The notes beneath the pieces were generated by a model. That model searched no databases and was not told the DNA's origin. It saw only the letters and a program-made list of their open reading frames with translations. Both the position numbers and the translations under genes were made by a program. Below are positions 1-7,112 of a stretch of DNA of 64,000 nucleotides, piece by piece (within the stretch, counting starts at the first letter, position 1; each line of letters begins with the position of its first letter). The stretch is from Herbiconiux daphne. GTDB taxonomy: Bacteria; Actinomycetota; Actinomycetes; Actinomycetales; Microbacteriaceae. The stretch lies in NCBI RefSeq assembly GCF_024979295.1, contig NZ_JANLCJ010000003.1, forward strand, positions 1 through 64,000, given 5' to 3'.

Positions 1-1
1 C

Positions 2-1021
2 GCACCGGCCCCCGCCGCACCGGCGCCTGCCACCGCTCCGGCTCCGGCCGCGGCCGCGCCGGCTGCTCCGGCCCCCGCGGCCGCTGCGGAGGCGCCCGCC
101 GCTCCCGCGGTATCCGGGTCGAACGCCGGTTACGTCACCCCGCTCGTGCGCAAGCTCGCGCACGACCGCGGCATCGATCTGTCGACGGTCACCGGCACCG
201 GTGTCGGTGGGCGCATCCGCAAGGAAGACGTGCTCGCCGCCGCGACGCCCGCCCCCGCGGCCGAGTCCTCGGCGCCGGCCAAGCGCGCACCGCTCGAGAC
301 CTCGCCCCTGCGCGGCACGACGCAGCCCATGTCGCGACTGCGCAAGGTCGTGGCCGAGCGTGCGGTCGCGTCGATGCAGGCGTCGGCACAGCTCACCACC
401 GTGGTCGAGGTTGATGTCACCAAGGTGGCCGCCTACCGCGACAAGGTGAAGAACCAGTTCGCCGAGAAGACCGGCACGAAGCTGTCGTTCCTGCCCTTCT
501 TCGCCCTGGCCGCCGCCGAGGCGCTCAAGGCCTACCCGATCATCAACGCGACCGTCGACGGCGAGACCATCGTCTACCCCGACCACGAGAGCATCAGCAT
601 CGCGGTCGACACCGAGCGCGGCCTGCTCACCCCCGTCGTCAAGAACGCGGGCGACCTCGACATCGCGGGGCTCGCCCACCAGATCGCCGATCTCGCCGAG
701 CGCACCCGCGACAACAAGCTGAAGCCCGACGAGCTCGCCGGCGGCACCTTCACGCTCACCAACACCGGTTCGCGTGGGGCGCTGTTCGACACCCCGCTCG
801 TCTTCCTGCCGCAGGTCGCCATTCTCGGCACCGGCATCGTGGTGAAGAAGCCGGCCGTGGTGAAGGTCGACGGCGGCGAGGCGATCGCCATCCGCTCGCT
901 CGTCTACCTGGCGCTCAGCTACGATCACCGCATCGTCGACGGTGCCGACGCCGCCCGGTTCCTCACCGCGGTGAAGAACCGGCTCGAAGAGGGCTCGTTC
1001 GAAGCCGACCTCGGCATCTAA
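2..1021 (+). CDS. sucB: Dihydrolipoamide acyltransferase (E2), 3' part
   Basis: C-terminal part of the E2 core of a 2-oxoacid dehydrogenase complex; it transfers the acyl group from lipoyl-lysine to CoA. The reading frame is open from base 2, so the start and lipoyl domains lie outside the window. In order one sees an Ala/Pro-rich flexible linker (about residues 1-40 of the visible part), a peripheral subunit-binding domain ([15 protein letters not shown], then [11 protein letters not shown]), a second linker, and the catalytic domain ending in the DHRIVDG active-site motif. Actinobacterial proteins of this type are often named SucB, although the mycobacterial orthologue DlaT serves pyruvate dehydrogenase. 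The position near DUF4191 and glnA matches the DlaT neighbourhood, but lipB and lipA are not in between here. Which complex it serves cannot be decided from this fragment. Confidence 0.93.
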   Translation, partial: APAPAAPAPATAPAPAAAAPAAPAPAAAAEAPAAPAVSGSNAGYVTPLVRKLAHDRGIDLSTVTGTGVGGRIRKEDVLAAATPAPAAESSAPAKRAPLETSPLRGTTQPMSRLRKVVAERAVASMQASAQLTTVVEVDVTKVAAYRDKVKNQFAEKTGTKLSFLPFFALAAAEALKAYPIINATVDGETIVYPDHESISIAVDTERGLLTPVVKNAGDLDIAGLAHQIADLAERTRDNKLKPDELAGGTFTLTNTGSRGALFDTPLVFLPQVAILGTGIVVKKPAVVKVDGGEAIAIRSLVYLALSYDHRIVDGADAARFLTAVKNRLEEGSFEADLGI

Positions 1022-2784
1022 CCGGAGTCGTACCACCGAAGTCGCCAGCCGGTCTCAGTCCTCACCATGAGGAGTGAGACCGGCTTCTTCGTGCCCGCGG
1101 CACCCGCGGCACCCGTGCCATTCGCGTCGCTGCCGGCTGTGTCCGCGGCCCCCGGCGGCGCGAGCCCGCGCAGCACCGCGACCCCGCCCAGCCGCTGCAC
1201 CACCTGGAGTTCGACGACCTCGGCGAGGGGATCGGCGCGCTGCGGCAGCCCTCCGGCCCGCGCGCGCTCGTGATCGACGACCGCCGCGGGAGACCCCCAC
1301 TCGACCACGCCGTCGAGACACGACGGTTCGTGGCGAGCGATGCACCCCCTCCTCAGCCCCAGCACAGCCTGTCCCGCGACGACGGGATCGTCGCCCGTGG
1401 TGGCTGCCCCCGTCGAGTCGGCCGCGTTCGCGTTCCCGCCGGGTGGATCCACGGCGCCTGGCGAGCCATTGTCCCCGGGTGCGGCCGCCTCGTCGGATTG
1501 GCTGGATTCAGTCGGTGGAGGCGCGGCGTCAGTCGGTCGAAGTGCGGCGTCCACGGTCGCGGTCCCAGCGGTGGGGCGAGCGGACTCGGGCGCACCTGAC
1601 CCGGACGACGGCGCCTGAGCCGACTGCGAACCGCCCGACTGCGGCCCATCCGACTGCGGCCCAGCCGACCGTAAACCAGCGGTCTCCGGCGCAGTCGTCG
1701 CAGACGACCCAGCCCCGGCTCCAGCCGACTGCGAACCAGCCGACTCGCGACCGGGCAGCAGGGCGCACGCGACGATCGTGCCGATCAGCAGCACTGACCC
1801 GATGAGCAGCAGGCCCCGCCGGCGCCGAGGCCGCAGCACCGCACGCGACCGCGACCTCGCGAGCGACCGCACGGCGTGCCAGCACTCCCGGAGCGCCATG
1901 GCGGCCGGCTCGAGCACCTCCAGCAGCATCGGCTCGGCCTGGACGCCCTCGTCCCCAGGATCGGGCGTCCAGTCCCAGGGATCTTCCTCATCGAGCCCCT
2001 CGATGGCCCCCGGCCTCGGGTGCTCCGCTGCATGCGCCTGCGTGGCATGGGCCCGCGCGGCATGCGCCTGCTCGGCATGCGCCCGAGAACGGTCGACGCG
2101 GTCGAGAGCGCACAGGGCCGCCTCGAGCCGCCGGGCCGCGCGGCGATCCCCCGCCACGGCCGCCTCGAAACCCGGGTCGCCGCGTTCTCTGGCCTGGGCG
2201 AACCCGACGAGCGACAGCTCGCCGCCGTCGTCGACCAGGATCGCGTCGGCATCAAGAGACCCGTGCGCGACCCCCGCCGCATGCAGACTGGCGAGCAGCG
2301 CGGCGAGTGCCCCCTCCCGCACGACCGGCCCACCGTCGACGTCGTCGAGCCCGAACGGCTCGCCTCGGCGCCGCCCTGCCGACCCACCACGGCGGCCACG
2401 CCGGACCCCTGATCGCGAGGGCGGCCGTTCGCGAACCCGCTGCCCGTCTGCACGACGTGCCTGAAGGCTTCGCAGCGTGCGCCCGGGGCAGACCGACATG
2501 ACGATCGCACACTCTCCCCGAGCCGTTTCGGCGACCTCGATCAGTCGCGGCATCTGCGGCACCGGCCGCGCGCCCAGCACCCGGCATTCCAGAGCCCGGG
2601 CCCCGTCGTCGGCCTCTGCGCAGACTTTGATCACCACCGCCGACCGCCCGCCGTCGGCCACCGACGACGCCCGGTAGACATTCGAGCGCTCCCCCACACC
2701 GACGAGCTCGTCGATGCAATAGCCGGCAATGCGATAGCCAGCGATGCGATAGCCGGCGACGGTTCGTTCAGGTTCGGTGCGCAC
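1018..2784 (-). CDS. Membrane-anchored protein kinase-like protein (probable pseudokinase)
   Basis: About 588 residues from the GTG at 2784; an in-frame ATG at 2853 is an alternative start. The N-terminal half looks like a Ser/Thr kinase fold: a glycine loop (GVGERSNVY, residues 29-37), a VAIK-like lysine (VVIK, K53), and a catalytic loop reading [10 protein letters not shown]. The HRD aspartate is replaced by Ser, the usual Asn by Ala, and the DFG Asp is absent (LVGFAQA), so phosphotransfer is unlikely. A pentapeptide-repeat linker (AHAxx) follows, then one membrane segment at about residues 323-346 ([19 protein letters not shown]), a Ser/Gln/Pro/Gly-rich stalk and an extracytoplasmic C-terminal domain of about 110 residues ending in [11 protein letters not shown]. 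It could be an envelope sensor or scaffold; the partner is unknown. Its stop codon overlaps the E2 stop codon tail to tail (1018-1021). Confidence 0.72.
   Translation of the reverse strand: MRTEPERTVAGYRIAGYRIAGYCIDELVGVGERSNVYRASSVADGGRSAVVIKVCAEADDGARALECRVLGARPVPQMPRLIEVAETARGECAIVMSVCPGRTLRSLQARRADGQRVRERPPSRSGVRRGRRGGSAGRRRGEPFGLDDVDGGPVVREGALAALLASLHAAGVAHGSLDADAILVDDGGELSLVGFAQARERGDPGFEAAVAGDRRAARRLEAALCALDRVDRSRAHAEQAHAARAHATQAHAAEHPRPGAIEGLDEEDPWDWTPDPGDEGVQAEPMLLEVLEPAAMALRECWHAVRSLARSRSRAVLRPRRRRGLLLIGSVLLIGTIVACALLPGRESAGSQSAGAGAGSSATTAPETAGLRSAGPQSDGPQSGGSQSAQAPSSGSGAPESARPTAGTATVDAALRPTDAAPPPTESSQSDEAAAPGDNGSPGAVDPPGGNANAADSTGAATTGDDPVVAGQAVLGLRRGCIARHEPSCLDGVVEWGSPAAVVDHERARAGGLPQRADPLAEVVELQVVQRLGGVAVLRGLAPPGAADTAGSDANGTGAAGAAGTKKPVSLLMVRTETGWRLRWYDSG
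1047..1085 (+). terminator. Hairpin terminator of the E2 gene
   Basis: An 11-bp perfect stem (1047-1057 with 1075-1085) continues inward as a 5-bp stem (1059-1063 with 1069-1073) around a short loop, and is followed by TCTTC. It lies 26 bp after the E2 stop codon. It also sits inside the last codons of the opposing pseudokinase gene, so one DNA segment is terminator on one strand and coding on the other. Confidence 0.7.
1621..1680. repeat. 15-bp tandem repeat, four units (pseudokinase stalk)
   Basis: Four consecutive 15-bp units beginning CGACTG or CGACCG (1621-1635, 1636-1650, 1651-1665, 1666-1680). On the minus strand they encode a degenerate Gly/Pro/Gln/Ser pentapeptide in the extracytoplasmic stalk of the pseudokinase. 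Confidence 0.75.
2031..2090. repeat. 15-bp tandem repeat, four units (pseudokinase linker)
   Basis: Four 15-bp units, each beginning CATG (2031, 2046, 2061, 2076). On the minus strand they encode the Ala-His-Ala pentapeptide series between the kinase-like domain and the membrane segment. Confidence 0.75.
2716..2760. repeat. 15-bp tandem repeat, three units (pseudokinase N-terminus)
   Basis: Three 15-bp units containing ATAGCC (2716-2730, 2731-2745, 2746-2760). They encode the RIAGY pentapeptide series just before the glycine loop of the pseudokinase. Confidence 0.75.
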
Positions 2785-2934
2785 TCGATCATGCTCGCCC
2801 AGACCGAGCCGCGCGACGCCGCGGCGACCGCATCTGTGCACAGCCCGGCGCATCCGTTCGCCTGTGGAGGAACAGCTGTCGCATCGGCCCGATCGTGGCC
2901 GCTGAGAGCGGTGCGACGAAGTATCCTTGGTCAC

Positions 2935-3657
2935 ATGGCACGCAAGACCGACGCAACACCGAAAGCCCCCAAGGCTCCGAAAGAACCGGGCCGCATCAAG
3001 CAGATGTGGCAGGTCTTCAACATGACCCGCCGCTACGACAAGAACGCCGTCGTGTTCATGGCTCTCGGCTTCGCGCTGCCCGTGCTCGCCGGTGTCGCGC
3101 TCGCGCTGATCTTCTCGCGCGACAACGTGTTCGGCCTCGTCATGTGGATTCTCGCGGGCGTGCTCGCGGGCCTGCTCGCCGCCCTCATCATCCTCGGCCG
3201 CCGCGCCGAGCGGGCCGCCTACAAGCAGATCGAGGGCCAGCCCGGTGCGGTCGGCGCCGTGCTGCGCAGCTCGCTCAAGCGCAGCTGGCGCGGCAGCGAG
3301 ATGCCCGTCGCCGTCAACGGCAAGACCCAGGATGCCGTCTACCGCGCGGTCGGGCGGGGTGGCGTCGTGCTCATCAGCGAGGGTCCGCGTTCGCGCACCA
3401 CGCGCATGCTCGAAGACGAGCGCCGCAAGGTGCTGCGCATCCTGCCGAACGTTCCGGTGACCTTCCTCGCGGTCGGGCCCGACCCCGATGCGGTGCCGCT
3501 GCACCGCGTGGCCGCCAAGATGGCCCGCATCAAGCCCACCCTCACCAAGCCCGAGGTGGTGGCCGTGAGCAACCGTCTCACCTCGCTGTCGTCGTCGCCG
3601 CTGCCGATCCCCAAGGGCATCGACCCCATGCGCATGCGGCCGCAGCGCGGCCGCTGA
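2935..3657 (+). CDS. DUF4191 family membrane protein
   Basis: A 240-residue protein starting at ATG 2935 (MARKTDATPKAPK); the reading frame extends further upstream but the Lys/Pro-rich start is typical of the family. After a basic N-terminus come two adjacent membrane segments (about residues 36-57 and 62-86), then a soluble, charged C-terminal domain of about 150 residues ending in a basic tail. DUF4191 proteins are conserved across actinobacteria next to lipA/glnA (for example Rv2219 in Mycobacterium tuberculosis); their function is not established. The gene is divergent from the pseudokinase and converges on the RDD gene. Confidence 0.9.
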   Translation: MARKTDATPKAPKAPKEPGRIKQMWQVFNMTRRYDKNAVVFMALGFALPVLAGVALALIFSRDNVFGLVMWILAGVLAGLLAALIILGRRAERAAYKQIEGQPGAVGAVLRSSLKRSWRGSEMPVAVNGKTQDAVYRAVGRGGVVLISEGPRSRTTRMLEDERRKVLRILPNVPVTFLAVGPDPDAVPLHRVAAKMARIKPTLTKPEVVAVSNRLTSLSSSPLPIPKGIDPMRMRPQRGR

Positions 3658-3726
3658 CGACATTCGCCGCCCGCGGCACCCCACGCCCGCAGAACGGGCG
3701 GCCGCGGCATCCGGTCGCGCCCCGCG

Positions 3727-4155
3727 CTACTTCTTGATCAGCACCGTGCCGGCGAACACGTCGTGCAGGCCGCGCTGGTCGGAGTCCCAGATCAGCGCCG
3801 GAACCAGCAGCACCAGCAGCACGGTGCGCACGATCGGCCGCCACCAGCCGGCATAGGTGCCGTCGAGCTTCACGAGCCGAAGGCCCAGCAGCAGGTGCCC
3901 GAGGCCCCCACCCAGCGTCACCAGCAGCACGACCTGCTCGATCACGAAGATCACCAGGCTCGCCCAGTCGCTGCCGAAGAAGAACGCGAAGTAGATCACG
4001 TAGCAGAAGGCGAAGTCGATGGCGAGAGCGGCGATGCGGCGGCCGGGGCGCGCGATCGAGCCGCGCCCCTCGCGGCGGAAGCCCAGACGCTCGCCCGGCC
4101 ACTGGCTCGGGGCTGCACCGCGAGCGGATGCCGCCTGGTCGTCTCTGTTCGTCAC
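3727..4155 (-). CDS. RDD family membrane protein
   Basis: A 142-residue protein starting at a GTG (4155). The N-terminal 35 residues are polar. The RDD domain begins at PGRRIAALAIDFAFCYVIYF, where the first helix carries the family's Arg and Asp, and has two further hydrophobic segments (VIFVIEQVVLLVTLGGGLGHLLLG and IVRTVLLVLLVPALIW) before the conserved GLHDVFAGTVLIK end. RDD proteins are small integral membrane proteins of mostly unknown function. The place beside glnA is conserved (Rv2219A in M. tuberculosis). It is transcribed away from glnA across a 156-bp spacer holding the glnA promoter. Confidence 0.88.
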   Translation of the reverse strand: MTNRDDQAASARGAAPSQWPGERLGFRREGRGSIARPGRRIAALAIDFAFCYVIYFAFFFGSDWASLVIFVIEQVVLLVTLGGGLGHLLLGLRLVKLDGTYAGWWRPIVRTVLLVLLVPALIWDSDQRGLHDVFAGTVLIKK

Positions 4156-4201
4156 CGCACAAGCCTAGGCGAGCGAAAGAGTAGTTGTCTGTGGCAAGAC
4201 C

Positions 4202-4239
4202 GTAACATCCCCGAAACAATGGCGACACCGCCGGGTAAT
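4202..4239 (+). promoter_or_regulatory. GlnR-type nitrogen operator and glnA promoter
   Basis: Four pentamers are spaced by exactly six bases: GTAAC (4202-4206), GAAAC (4213-4217), GACAC (4224-4228) and GTAAT (4235-4239). This fits the actinobacterial GlnR box (gTnAC-n6-GaAAC, repeated). A possible -10 element TAGTCT lies at 4250-4255, directly downstream, in a position suited to activation. It implies that glnA transcription responds to nitrogen limitation. Confidence 0.78.
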
Positions 4240-4311
4240 GGCACACGCCTAGTCTGACGAAGGCTGCATCTGCAGCTGTTTTCTGTACCAAGCCATTTGG
4301 AGATCTCTCAC

Positions 4312-5736
4312 ATGTTCAGTGACTCTTCCGAGGTGCTCAAGTTCATCAAGGACACGGACGTCAAGTTCCTTGATATCCGGTTCACCGACCTCCCCGGTGT
4401 CCAGCAGCACTTCAACATTCCCGCCGCCACCGTCGACGAGGAGTTCTTCGCCGTCGGTCAACTCTTCGATGGCTCCTCGATCCGCGGTTTCGCGTCGATC
4501 CACGAGTCGGACATGCAGCTCATTCCCGACGTCTCCACGGCTTACGTCGACCCCTTCCGGGCCGAGCGCACGCTCATCCTGGTGTTCGACATCTACAACC
4601 CCCGCAACGGCGAGATCTACTCGCGCGACCCGCGCCAGGTGGCCAAGAAGGCCGAGAAGTACCTCGCGTCGACCGGCATCGCCGACACCGCGTTCTTCGC
4701 CCCCGAGGCGGAGTTCTACATCTTCGACGACGTGCGCTACGAGGTGAAGCAGAACTCCAGCTTCTACTCGGTCGACTCGAGCGAAGCAGCCTGGAACACC
4801 GGCCGCGTCGAAGAAGGCGGAAACCTCGCCAACAAGACCCCTTACAAGGGCGGCTATTTCCCCGTCAGCCCGGTCGACCAGCACGCCGACCTGCGCGACG
4901 ACATCTCGCTCAAGCTGATCGACTCCGGTCTCATCCTCGAGCGCGCCCACCACGAGGTCGGCACCGCCGGCCAGGGTGAGATCAACTACCGCTTCGACAC
5001 CATGGTGCACGCGGCAGACGACATCCTGAAGTTCAAGTACATCGTGAAGAACACGGCGAACCTGTGGGGCAAGACCGCGACCTTCATGCCGAAGCCGCTC
5101 TTCGGCGACAACGGATCGGGCATGCACACCCACCAGTCGCTGTGGAACGACGGTTCGCCGCTGTTCTACGACGAGGCCGGCTACGGCGGACTCAGCGACC
5201 TGGCGCGCTGGTACATCGGCGGTCTGCTGAAGCACGCCCCCGCGGTGCTCGCCTTCACGAACCCGACGGTGAACTCCTACCACCGCCTGGTTCCCGGCTT
5301 CGAGGCCCCCGTCAACCTGGTCTACTCTGCCGGCAACCGCTCGGCGTCGATCCGCATCCCGATCACGGGCACCAACCCGAAGGCCAAGCGCATCGAGTTC
5401 CGTGCTCCGGATGCCTCGGGCAACCCCTACCTCGCCTTCGCCGCGCAGCTCATGGCCGGTCTCGACGGCATCCAGAACCGCATCGAGCCGCACGAGCCCG
5501 TCGACAAGGACCTCTACGAGCTGCCCCCCGAGGAGGCGAAGAACATTCCTCAGGTGCCGGCATCGCTCGGCGAGGCGCTCGACGCCCTCGAGGCCGACCA
5601 CGAGTTCCTCACCAAGGGCAACGTGTTCACGCCCGACCTGATCGAGACGTGGATCACCTACAAGCGCGAGAACGAGATCAAGCCGATCGCGCAGCGCCCG
5701 CACCCGTTCGAGTACGAGCTCTACTACGGCGTGTAA
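4312..5736 (+). CDS. glnA: Glutamine synthetase type I (adenylylation-regulated)
   Basis: A 474-residue GSI-beta enzyme making glutamine from glutamate, ammonia and ATP in the cytosol as a dodecamer. The start at ATG 4312 ([12 protein letters not shown]) is chosen over an in-frame TTG at 4297 because the TTG overlaps the Shine-Dalgarno GGAG. The beta-grasp domain is followed by the catalytic barrel with the metal/ATP motifs [10 protein letters not shown] and [10 protein letters not shown]. The adenylylation loop reads [11 protein letters not shown] with Tyr at about residue 402, so activity should be controlled by GlnE, encoded at 13053-16046. Upstream lies a GlnR-type operator and downstream a strong hairpin, so the gene appears monocistronic. 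Confidence 0.97.
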   Translation: MFSDSSEVLKFIKDTDVKFLDIRFTDLPGVQQHFNIPAATVDEEFFAVGQLFDGSSIRGFASIHESDMQLIPDVSTAYVDPFRAERTLILVFDIYNPRNGEIYSRDPRQVAKKAEKYLASTGIADTAFFAPEAEFYIFDDVRYEVKQNSSFYSVDSSEAAWNTGRVEEGGNLANKTPYKGGYFPVSPVDQHADLRDDISLKLIDSGLILERAHHEVGTAGQGEINYRFDTMVHAADDILKFKYIVKNTANLWGKTATFMPKPLFGDNGSGMHTHQSLWNDGSPLFYDEAGYGGLSDLARWYIGGLLKHAPAVLAFTNPTVNSYHRLVPGFEAPVNLVYSAGNRSASIRIPITGTNPKAKRIEFRAPDASGNPYLAFAAQLMAGLDGIQNRIEPHEPVDKDLYELPPEEAKNIPQVPASLGEALDALEADHEFLTKGNVFTPDLIETWITYKRENEIKPIAQRPHPFEYELYYGV

Positions 5737-5756
5737 GCACTCGACACCGCTCGACG

Positions 5757-5790
5757 CGAAGGCCGCACTCCTCCGGGGGTGCGGCCTTCG
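5757..5790 (+). terminator. Hairpin terminator of glnA
   Basis: A perfect 12-bp stem (5757-5768 with 5779-5790) with a 10-base loop, 20 bp after the glnA stop. There is no long T tract, as is usual in high-GC actinobacteria. It separates glnA from the accessory operon that follows. Confidence 0.85.
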
Positions 5791-5823
5791 TGCTGGTGGG
5801 TGTGTGATGTCAGAGGTTCATGG

Positions 5824-6741
5824 GTGACTGGACGCATGACCGACGACTCGACCACCGAGACTCCGCCCGAGGCGCCGCCCGGGATAGCGCCCGGCTTGGC
5901 ATCCGGCTTCGCGCCCGGGTTCCTCGGCCCCGACTGCCCCGTTGCGGTGCCGCGGGCCGGCCGCCCCATCGTTCCGCTCGCCTACACGCACTTCACGGTG
6001 CTGCTCGACACGTCACGCCGGCTCGCCGCGCTCACCGCCGTGAACATCGACGGCCTGCTGTTGACGGATGTCGCCCGCACCGACGACTGGCACCTCGACG
6101 ATCGCGTCGACGAGTCGCAGCAGGCCGGCCCGGAGCTCTATGCCCGCAACGACCTCGACCGCGGGCACCTCGTGCGCCGTCGCGACCCGGTGTGGGGCGA
6201 CGAGGCCACCGCCCGCCGCGCCGAATTCGACTCGTTCGTCTACACCAATGCCGCCCCGCAGGCCGCGGTGTTCAACCAGTCGCCGGTGCTCTGGAACGGG
6301 CTCGAAGACTACCTGCTCGACTACGCCGCCGGTTACCGCGTGCGCTTGAACGTGTTCACGGGGGTGGTGTTCGCCGACGACGATCCGCTCTACCGCGGCA
6401 TCCGAATTCCCCGGCTGTTCTGGAAGGTCGCGGCGTGGGCGGATGCCGCCACTCATGAACTGGCCACCACCGGCTACGTGCTCGACCAGTCGCCCCAGCT
6501 CGACGCGATCGATCTCACCGCCCTCGTGGCGGGTGCCGATGCGCCGCCGCCCCTCGGCGGGTTCCTCACGTTCGAGGCTCCCGTGGCCGACATCCAGCGA
6601 CTCACCGATCTCGACTTCGGCCCCCTGGTCGACGCCGACCGTTTCACGCCCGTGCCGCAGGCGACCGAGGCCGGGCACTCGGGCTGGAAGCGGTTGCGCC
6701 ACTTCGCCGACATCTCGATTGATCCGCCGCCGCCCGGGTGA
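5824..6741 (+). CDS. DNA/RNA non-specific endonuclease (NUC family), no signal peptide
   Basis: About 305 residues; the GTG at 5824 has AGAGG seven bases upstream, and ATG 5836 is an alternative. The NUC fold is recognisable: ARNDLDRGHLVRR carries the DRGH signature with the catalytic His, and YTNAAPQAAVFNQ followed by W..LE matches the metal-binding Asn region of the family. These enzymes cut single- and double-stranded DNA and RNA with one divalent metal. Many relatives are exported, but here the N-terminus is Pro/Gly-rich without a hydrophobic segment, which points to an intracellular enzyme that would need tight control. It is the first cistron after the glnA terminator, with 13 bp to the next gene, and heads the block with the Hsp90-like ATPase. 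An effector role is inference. Confidence 0.85.
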   Translation: MTGRMTDDSTTETPPEAPPGIAPGLASGFAPGFLGPDCPVAVPRAGRPIVPLAYTHFTVLLDTSRRLAALTAVNIDGLLLTDVARTDDWHLDDRVDESQQAGPELYARNDLDRGHLVRRRDPVWGDEATARRAEFDSFVYTNAAPQAAVFNQSPVLWNGLEDYLLDYAAGYRVRLNVFTGVVFADDDPLYRGIRIPRLFWKVAAWADAATHELATTGYVLDQSPQLDAIDLTALVAGADAPPPLGGFLTFEAPVADIQRLTDLDFGPLVDADRFTPVPQATEAGHSGWKRLRHFADISIDPPPPG

Positions 6742-6754
6742 CTAGGGTGTGGCG

Positions 6755-7096
6755 ATGACGAACCTGCGCGTGCACGATCCCGCCGATGCCCAGAACGCTG
6801 CCGATGCCCAGACCGCTGCGGATGCCCGGCATGCCGGTGATGCCCGGCATGCCGCCGATGCTCCCCCGGCTCCCGACGGTGGCCGGTCGGCCATCGTCAC
6901 CATCGATGCCGACAACGTGACCGCGGCCGTGCACCTCGCCGAGTCGGCCCGCCGGAAACTGCACGAACTCGACGACCCGGCGGGGGCGGTCGACGACCTC
7001 ATCGGCGCCGTCTCGAATCTCGCGGTCACTCTCGCCCAGATCTCGCGCGGCATCGCACAGGGTCACATCGCGATCGCCAACATCCGGCAGACCTGA
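6755..7096 (+). CDS. Small protein with Ala-rich repeats and a helical C-terminus, unknown function
   Basis: A 113-residue protein from ATG 6755, with AGGG upstream; a GTG at 6749 is also in frame. Residues 11-35 are a degenerate hexapeptide series (DAQNAA, DAQTAA, DARHAG, DARHAA) encoded by 18-bp tandem repeats. The C-terminal 65 residues (from SAIVTIDADNV) look like amphipathic helices (AESARRKLHELDD, DDLIGAVSNLAVTLAQISRG). I do not recognise the family. It sits between the nuclease (13-bp gap) and the Hsp90-like ATPase (16-bp gap), so a regulator, adaptor or inhibitor of either neighbour is possible. Its stop codon lies in a hairpin that covers the ribosome site of the ATPase. Confidence 0.65.
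   Translation: MTNLRVHDPADAQNAADAQTAADARHAGDARHAADAPPAPDGGRSAIVTIDADNVTAAVHLAESARRKLHELDDPAGAVDDLIGAVSNLAVTLAQISRGIAQGHIAIANIRQT
6785..6856. repeat. 18-bp tandem repeat, four units
   Basis: Four 18-bp units each starting GATGCCC (6785, 6803, 6821, 6839), with a fifth decayed start at 6857. All are in frame inside the small gene 6755-7096. Confidence 0.75.
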
Positions 7097-7109
7097 GCTA
7101 TGCTCAGGT
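7091..7109 (+). promoter_or_regulatory. Perfect inverted repeat over stop codon and ribosome site
   Basis: An 8-bp perfect inverted repeat (7091-7098 with 7102-7109, 3-base loop). The left arm holds the stop codon of the small gene (7094-7096); the right arm holds the AGGT that would serve as Shine-Dalgarno for the ATPase start at 7113. Ribosomes finishing the small gene would open the hairpin, so translational coupling is likely. A DNA-level operator is the alternative. Confidence 0.55.
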
Positions 7110-7112
7110 GCC

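Noticed and set aside
2785..3684. Upstream extension of the pseudokinase frame, opposite DUF4191
   Set aside because: Antisense to a well-supported conserved gene; composition is a high-GC shadow and a sensible start exists at 2784 or 2853.
4249..5703. 484-codon frame opposite glnA
   Set aside because: Exact antisense shadow of glnA with low-complexity Val/Gly/Arg composition and no domain.
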